Shown one piece after another: positions 15,358-18,772 of a stretch of 18,772 bases of DNA. This DNA is from JAHJCW01 sp965369995 (lineage in GTDB: Bacteria > Fidelibacterota > Marinisomatia > Marinisomatales > JAHJCW01). The position numbers were made by a program, and so were the translations under genes. Where the stretch lies: contig CBDURO010000032.1 in the NCBI GenBank assembly GCA_965369995.1, positions 1 to 18,772 on the forward strand, written 5' to 3'. The notes under the pieces were generated by a model. It was not told the DNA's origin, did not search any database, and saw nothing but the letters and a program-made list of their open reading frames with translations. The stretch's first letter is position 1. The number at the start of each line of letters is the position of its first letter.

Positions 15358-15415
15358 GATGTTTTCCTCCTATTTACTACTTAATTATAATGAAATATGA
15401 CAAAATAAAATGTAA

Positions 15416-15589
15416 TCAGTCCAACAACTTTTTATCCCGCACACCTAGTATAAAATATATTCCACCCAGTACAAATAGAGCAATCCCTACGGTATTGAAT
15501 ATTACACCTTTCATAATGACAGTGAAAATAATTCCATGCGAAGTCAAAATAAAGCTAAGATAGAGTTTCCTATTTTTCACTTTTTTCAT
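15416..15589 (-). CDS. Small two-helix membrane protein (57 aa)
   Basis: A 57-residue reading frame starts MKKVKNRKLYLSFILTS and ends RDKKLLD with a TGA at 15416. It has a basic N-terminus and two hydrophobic segments (about 10-26 and 29-50), a plausible small membrane protein. No Shine-Dalgarno site is visible. It lies in the otherwise empty 338-base space between the cupin gene and the ICMT-like methyltransferase, on the same strand as both. The coherent composition favours a real gene over chance. Confidence 0.5.
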   Translation of the reverse strand: MKKVKNRKLYLSFILTSHGIIFTVIMKGVIFNTVGIALFVLGGIYFILGVRDKKLLD

Positions 15590-15634
15590 ACTACAATTTA
15601 TGTATTACCGACTAAATCAGGTATAAAAAAAGGC

Positions 15635-15693
15635 TGTCATTCTGAACGCAGTGCCTATCTTCACTTGTGTTACGATGGGTAAAAAGAATCCAT
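15635..15693. repeat. TGTCATTCTGAACGC intergenic repeat, copy 1
   Basis: It begins TGTCATTCTGAACGCAGTG, continues with an insert (CCTATCTTCACTTGTGTTACGATGG), and ends AAGAATCCATT. The core is shared with the copy at 18016-18046, which lacks the insert. The insert in turn resembles 2252-2279. It sits directly before the 3' end of the ICMT-like gene. Confidence 0.7.
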
Positions 15694-15696
15694 TAT

Positions 15697-16206
15697 TTAA
15701 AATTTAAAAGGTATCAGCATGGGAACTCTTTCCATATAACTTTTATAATCTGCGCCAAATTCCTTTAAAAGCAATTTTTCTTCATATCTCGATATATAAT
15801 AATAAAATATAACTATGATAATCCAAACAAATGCTGATGCAATCGAACACGTTAAAATTGTCAATCCAAGATATAGTAAAATGGAACCTAAATAAATCGG
15901 ATGCCGCACAATTTTGAATACACCTTTTTCTATTATTTCGGGTTTTTTGCGTACCTCACCAAAAATTATTCCGAGTCCATATTTTGCAAAAATACCTGAT
16001 ATAATGAGTATTGGGAAACCAATAATCATTCTAACCATATTCGGCATTGTATTTTGCGAGTAAGTTGAGTATTTGAGAAAGAAAGAATCACTGATCCATA
16101 TTATTAAAAAGATTATTAAAAATATTATTTGTCCGAGATCTCCAAAAGCATGTTCACCGACTAAATCGACTCTATCTTCATGCCTTTTTGTTTTATTTTT
16201 TTTCAT
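15697..16206 (-). CDS. Isoprenylcysteine carboxyl methyltransferase (ICMT)-like membrane methyltransferase
   Basis: This 169-residue integral membrane protein resembles the ICMT/PEMT group, which uses S-adenosylmethionine to methylate lipid-like or small substrates at the membrane. Four hydrophobic segments are seen (about 25-40, 58-82, 105-118 and 122-138). The signature lies in the C-terminal half: GVFKIVRHPIYLGS (95-108), with the RHP motif, and YEEKLLLKEFGADYKSYMERVP (141-162, shown across two parts), with the paired Glu. AAGGA lies upstream of the ATG. Bacteria lack prenylated CaaX proteins, so the natural substrate is unknown. Confidence 0.85.
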   Translation of the reverse strand: MKKNKTKRHEDRVDLVGEHAFGDLGQIIFLIIFLIIWISDSFFLKYSTYSQNTMPNMVRMIIGFPILIISGIFAKYGLGIIFGEVRKKPEIIEKGVFKIVRHPIYLGSILLYLGLTILTCSIASAFVWIIIVIFYYYISRYEEKLLLKEFGADYKSYMERVPMLIPFKF

Positions 16207-16236
16207 TTCAAATCCTTTTATTTTTTCCCTTTGTAA

Positions 16237-16668
16237 TTAATTTTTCAAATTTTCCGGGTTATTTCTATCCGTTTCCCAAGACGGCGGATTTTCCCGAATG
16301 TATAACCTGATATTATCCAAAGATTTTTCTTTCCGAATTATATGATCATAGTAAGATCGCTGCCATACCTGTTGTCCTGGTGAATTTTGGATTTTGTTAA
16401 TACGCCTTGCAGAAAACGTTTTAAATTGACGAATGATTTCGGGTATACCATGAAATTTCTGTGTAGGGACAGGTTTATAACCTGTCCGTATTGTATTTGA
16501 TTTGAAACCTGTCCTTTTAATGACAGATTGGTTTGTGCGGACAGATTTGCCTGTCCGTCGTCTATCTACGCTAAAGCTAGGATAGATAAATAGCTGTGGC
16601 GCAGACGGAGAATCTGTCCCTACAATTTGATTATTCATTTTAATTATTTTTTCTAAATCTGCCATCAT
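16237..16668 (-). pseudogene. C-terminal remnant of a REP-associated tyrosine transposase (RAYT)
   Basis: The last ~70 codons read IPEIIRQFKTFSARRIN, QQVWQRSYYDHIIRKEKSL and NIRLYIRENPPSWETDRNNP. This is the C-terminal half of the Y1/RAYT transposase family, including the catalytic Tyr region (YYDHIIR). The N-terminal half, with the HxH metal motif and the usual MPNH segment, is absent. The ~55 codons before the match are encoded by a palindrome cluster (16462-16624), and the ATG falls inside the 3' end of trmO. The open frame is therefore a chance fusion, not a working transposase. Family members normally move or maintain REP palindromes, and the neighbouring palindromes may be their products. 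Confidence 0.8.
16462..16624. repeat. TGTAGGGACAG palindrome cluster inside the transposase remnant, copy 2
   Basis: The 163-base element begins TGTAGGGACAGG and ends CTGTCCCTACA, so its ends are inverted repeats. Inside are GGACAGGTTTATAACCTGTCC at 16467-16487, AAACCTGTCC at 16505-16514, and CGGACAGATTTGCCTGTCCG at 16539-16558. Its ends match the elements at 10279-10349 and 17169-17243. It interrupts the transposase remnant. Confidence 0.8.
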
Positions 16669-17122
16669 CTTTAGAAGTTGAAAGCTTATGTACTCTTTTT
16701 TCTAGCCAACCGATTTTAATATCTTCCTTGGAATCAAATTCCGGCACGTATGGTTTGATGTCCAATAGGGGAGTGCCGTCCACAATATCAACATCTTGAA
16801 TGTGGAGTATATTATTTTCTATGCGGTTCAATCGGACTACCGAGATGCCAATCGGGTTAGGACGGCTTGGAGCGCGGGTGGCAAATACGCCACGCTCTTG
16901 GTCATCCATATACGGAATCACTTTTAATTTTGGGTTTTGAGCGAGGTGAAAATGGCAGATCAATATTATATGGGAAAACCCGTCAAGGTCGGCTAATCCA
17001 TCGGTAAATTCTCGAAATACTTCAACAGTGCCTCCAATTCCTTTGGCGGCTTTGGGTTGAATTGGCGTTCCGCGCGCTTCTTTAAAAGGCGAGTGAACAA
17101 TACCAATTGGCTTAAAATTCAT
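16640..17122 (-). CDS. trmO: TrmO: tRNA (adenine(37)-N6)-methyltransferase
   Basis: TrmO (TsaA-like, formerly YaeB) methylates N6 of t6A37 in threonine tRNAs. The 160-residue product is the short form without the C-terminal extra domain. It has FKPIGIVHSPFKEARGTP at the start, ATRAPSRPNPIGIS (81-94) and DGTPLLDIKPYVPEFD (115-130), the family hallmarks. The last ~20 residues (KRVHKLSTSKDDGRFRKNN) are polar and variable; the transposase remnant's nominal start overlaps this end by 29 bases. No clear Shine-Dalgarno site precedes the ATG. It diverges from the DUF2178-like gene across a repeat-filled 291-base region. Confidence 0.92.
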   Translation of the reverse strand: MNFKPIGIVHSPFKEARGTPIQPKAAKGIGGTVEVFREFTDGLADLDGFSHIILICHFHLAQNPKLKVIPYMDDQERGVFATRAPSRPNPIGISVVRLNRIENNILHIQDVDIVDGTPLLDIKPYVPEFDSKEDIKIGWLEKRVHKLSTSKDDGRFRKNN

Positions 17123-17127
17123 ACTTT

Positions 17128-17163
17128 AATTTATGGATTCCCGATTATACAAAGAATGACAAA
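17128..17163. repeat. TGTCATTCT-type repeat, minus orientation, diverged
   Basis: On the minus strand this reads TGTCATTCTTTG, then a spacer, then CGGGAATCCATA, like the start and end of the TGTCATTCTGAACGC repeats elsewhere in the window. It lies directly upstream of trmO. Confidence 0.55.
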
Positions 17164-17168
17164 TAATT

Positions 17169-17243
17169 TGTAGGGACAAGTCTCGACTTGTCCGTTTTTT
17201 ACGTTGTTCATTATTTTTAGTCAGGTCGCGACCTGACCCTACG
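17169..17243. repeat. TGTAGGGACA palindromic (REP-like) element, copy 3
   Basis: It begins TGTAGGGACAAG and ends CCCTACGA. It contains a 9-bp stem GGACAAGTC/GACTTGTCC with a two-base centre (17174-17193) and a perfect 16-base palindrome TCAGGTCGCGACCTGA (17221-17236). Stem sequences differ from copies 1 and 2 while the outer ends and pairing are kept, implying conserved structure. Confidence 0.75.
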
Positions 17244-17303
17244 AAAAAACGCAATCAAATATTCATCGCAATAACAGCCACACCAATTTGTATCAAAATT
17301 GTT

Positions 17304-17338
17304 GTCATACCAGCCCCGATAAATCGGGGGTATCCACT
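17304..17338. repeat. Palindromic repeat with CCCCGA/TCGGGG stem
   Basis: A six-base-pair GC-rich stem CCCCGA/TCGGGG with a TAAA loop (17314-17329) is framed by TGTCATACCAG and TATCCA, resembling the outer sequences of the TGTCATTC...GAATCCA repeats. Together with the repeats at 17128-17163 and 17169-17243 it fills most of the trmO/DUF2178 intergenic region. Confidence 0.6.
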
Positions 17339-17373
17339 ATTATATAAAGTTCTTGCATAAAATGTTATATATA

Positions 17374-17390
17374 TCTAACATATAGTTAGA
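17374..17390. promoter_or_regulatory. Palindromic operator candidate (TCTAACATATAGTTAGA)
   Basis: Six-base arms TCTAAC/GTTAGA flank a five-base ATATA centre, 24 bases before the ATG of the DUF2178-like gene. The size and position fit an operator for the XRE-type repressor encoded as second gene of the unit, overlapping the likely promoter. This is inferred from position and symmetry only. Confidence 0.45.
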
Positions 17391-17413
17391 ATTAAATAAC
17401 TATCGGAGGTTTT

Positions 17414-17818
17414 ATGAAGAAAATATTTCTTCCAGTTTTTATAATAACTTATGTAGTAATTCTTGCCGGTATTGGAATATTCCAAACAGGAATGATTGAT
17501 GGTAACCATAAACTAACAGAATATATTTTTGTTGGAGTCATTTCAATACTCTTTCTAATAGGTATCATTTTGAGTATTAAAAGGTATAGGTCGGAAAAAC
17601 AAGGATTGCCAGTAGACGATGAAATGTCTATTAAAATTGTAAATAAGTCTGCTTCATATTCGTATTATTTGTCATTATTTATATGGCTTGTATTAATATT
17701 CATTCAAAGCAGAACAAACTTAGTTGGTAGCATATTAATGGGTTATGGAATTATTGGAATGGCTGCAATGTTTATATTATATTTTATATATTTTAATTTT
17801 AAAGGAGTTAAAAATTAA
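17414..17818 (+). CDS. DUF2178-like four-helix membrane protein
   Basis: This 134-residue protein has four predicted transmembrane segments (about 5-25, 37-56, 83-98 and 106-128) and a conserved-looking cytoplasmic segment DDEMSIKIVNKSASYSYYL (69-87, typical D-E-R/M...I..K pattern). Such proteins are commonly encoded next to a small XRE-family regulator, as here. A strong CGGAGG lies just before the ATG. The stop (TAA 17816-17818) overlaps the start of the regulator gene, so the two are coupled. The function of the family is unknown; a membrane stress or signalling role has no direct support. Confidence 0.8.
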   Translation: MKKIFLPVFIITYVVILAGIGIFQTGMIDGNHKLTEYIFVGVISILFLIGIILSIKRYRSEKQGLPVDDEMSIKIVNKSASYSYYLSLFIWLVLIFIQSRTNLVGSILMGYGIIGMAAMFILYFIYFNFKGVKN

Positions 17819-18005
17819 GAATAGGATTAAAGAACTGAGAGCAAGACACAATATCACTCAGTTAGAATTGGCAACACTTGTTAAGGTACGGCGAGAAACA
17901 ATTGTGTTTCTTGAAAAAGGTAAATATAATCCTTCACTCAAACTTGCATACGATGTATCAAAAGTATTTAATAAATCTATAGAGGAAGTTTTTTTGTTTA
18001 ATTAA
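17814..18005 (+). CDS. XRE/Cro-family transcriptional regulator, apparent ATT start
   Basis: This short regulator (63 residues) is a single helix-turn-helix domain of the XRE class: KNRIKELRARHNITQLELA, then VRRETIVFLEKGKYNPSL and FNKSIEEVF. Close relatives in this family normally begin MKNRIKEL. Here the corresponding codon is ATT (17814-17816), six bases after AAAGGAG (17801-17807), and no ATG, GTG or TTG lies nearer. The only upstream in-frame ATG (17745) would add 23 unrelated hydrophobic residues from inside the membrane protein gene. The start overlaps the upstream stop, so re-initiation is plausible. It probably regulates its own two-gene unit through the palindrome at 17374-17390. Confidence 0.75.
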   Translation: MKNRIKELRARHNITQLELATLVKVRRETIVFLEKGKYNPSLKLAYDVSKVFNKSIEEVFLFN

Positions 18006-18015
18006 TAGAAAACTC

Positions 18016-18046
18016 TGTCATTCTGAACGCAGTGAAGAATCCATAA
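18016..18046. repeat. TGTCATTCTGAACGC intergenic repeat, copy 2
   Basis: TGTCATTCTGAACGCAGTG is followed at once by AAGAATCCATAA, the compact form of the repeat at 15635-15693. It lies 10 bases after the regulator stop. The remaining sequence to the nitroreductase start (18047-18158) shows no recognisable feature. Confidence 0.75.
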
Positions 18047-18158
18047 CAATAAAATTTAATGCTTTAGGAATGCAACCTTCCTATTGAGAAATACTTAATA
18101 AAGTTTGAATCAGATTTCAGGATATTTAGTGTAAATTTGGCTACGAATAAATTAAAAA

Positions 18159-18704
18159 ATGGACTTCGCTAAATTAATAAAAATAAGGCAAAGTGTCAGA
18201 AGATATTCTGACAAAGCTGTAGAAAAAGAAAAGATTGAAAAATGTCTTGAAGCAGCCAGGCTAGCTCCTTCGGCTAGTAATTCACAACCATGGAAATATA
18301 TCGTTGTTGATGAAGAAGAATTAAAAAACAAGGTTGCTGAGGCCACTTTTGACAAAGTAGTTAAATTCAATAAATTTGCGGTACAGGCTCCGGTAATAAT
18401 TGTTATTGTTATAGAGAAACCAAAAATAATTACCCAAATTGGTGGTGAGATCAAACGCAGAGAATTTCCACTGATTGATATTGGAATTTCCGCTGAACAT
18501 TTTTGCCTGCAAGCCGCTGAATTAGGTCTTGGCACTTGTATGATTGGATGGTTTGATCAAAAAAGGATCAAGGATCTATTAAATATTCCCAAGAAAAAAA
18601 CTTTAGGCTTATTAATTACATTAGGCTATGCACCTGATGATTATGTTTTAAGAAAAAAGATTAGAAAAGAGAGATCAGAAGTAATCGGCTATAATAAGTA
18701 TTAA
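18159..18704 (+). CDS. Nitroreductase-family flavoprotein
   Basis: Members reduce nitro groups, quinones or other acceptors with NAD(P)H through bound FMN. The 181-residue product has the FMN-phosphate motif RQSVRRYSD (10-18), APSASNSQPWKYIV (36-49), the central AEHFCLQAAELGLGTCMIGWF block, and the C-terminal LGLLITLGYA. At 181 residues it is a compact single-domain member, of the type common in anaerobes. No Shine-Dalgarno site is seen upstream of the ATG. It stands alone downstream of the regulator, separated by a repeat, so it is probably a single transcription unit. The substrate is not predictable. Confidence 0.9.
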   Translation: MDFAKLIKIRQSVRRYSDKAVEKEKIEKCLEAARLAPSASNSQPWKYIVVDEEELKNKVAEATFDKVVKFNKFAVQAPVIIVIVIEKPKIITQIGGEIKRREFPLIDIGISAEHFCLQAAELGLGTCMIGWFDQKRIKDLLNIPKKKTLGLLITLGYAPDDYVLRKKIRKERSEVIGYNKY

Positions 18705-18709
18705 TTCTC

Positions 18710-18728
18710 TGTCATTCTGGGCGTAATG
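18710..18728. repeat. TGTCATTCTG intergenic repeat, partial copy 3
   Basis: TGTCATTCTGGGCGTAATG resembles the start of the repeats at 15635 and 18016 and follows the nitroreductase stop by five bases. It is cut short or diverged. The rest of the window to 18772 shows no further feature. Confidence 0.5.
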
Positions 18729-18772
18729 TTCATTTTTAGTTGCTATTTTACCGTTTTTACATAGAAAAATAC

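Noticed and set aside
17169..17338. CRISPR array in the repeat-rich region
   Set aside because: The repeats are unequal palindromes without regular spacing or spacers, and no cas gene is present.
17745..17813. Upstream ATG for the XRE regulator
   Set aside because: It adds 23 residues that are an out-of-frame reading of the membrane protein gene; the domain begins at KNRIKEL.

Overview
This is an AT-rich chromosomal window from a bacterium, most likely an uncultured member of the FCB group (Bacteroidota, Ignavibacteria or Marinimicrobia-like). That placement is an inference. It rests on the gene order rplM-rpsI-rpsB-tsf-pyrH-frr, low GC, poor Shine-Dalgarno sites in the ribosomal operon, and several families of short intergenic palindromes. 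No rRNA, tRNA, phage genes or CRISPR array were seen.

Layout. Positions 1-2070 (minus strand) hold four small genes: two membrane proteins, a Yip1-family membrane protein and an NTF2/SnoaL-like protein. A decayed 3' fragment of a paralogue of that last gene lies at 782-898. Positions 2183-3336 (plus) hold miaA, preceded by a truncated duplicate of its 5' end fused to a palindromic repeat. Positions 3451-6356 are a pyrimidine operon, pyrR-pyrB-pyrC, behind a PyrR-binding leader and a candidate attenuator. Positions 6414-10255 are a strong promoter followed by rplM-rpsI-rpsB-tsf-pyrH-frr, a tightly packed translation and pyrimidine operon. Its S2 protein carries a long lysine- and alanine-rich tail.

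Positions 10279-13268 hold a short palindromic element and then, on the minus strand, adenine deaminase, an N6-adenine DNA methyltransferase and a PD-(D/E)XK restriction endonuclease. The gene ends overlap. The methyltransferase and the endonuclease each carry a one-base deletion in an A/T run. Positions 13349-15357 are a four-gene minus-strand operon of unknown role (cupin, four-helix membrane protein, SDR with altered active site, cupin) ending in a good terminator. Positions 15416-17122 (minus) hold a 57-aa membrane protein, an ICMT-like methyltransferase, the C-terminal remnant of a REP-associated transposase interrupted by a palindrome cluster, and trmO. Positions 17123-18704 (plus) hold repeats, a DUF2178-like membrane protein with an XRE regulator that seems to start at ATT, and a nitroreductase.

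Common threads are nucleotide metabolism (pyrR, pyrB, pyrC, pyrH, adenine deaminase), tRNA position-37 adenosine modification (miaA, trmO), and heavy colonisation of gene borders by short palindromic repeats. One family is also found inside the remnant of a REP-associated transposase. I see no clearly new multi-gene system. The best leads are the adenine deaminase/methyltransferase/endonuclease cluster, the repeat and transposase relationship, and the ATT-start regulator with a nearby palindromic operator candidate.
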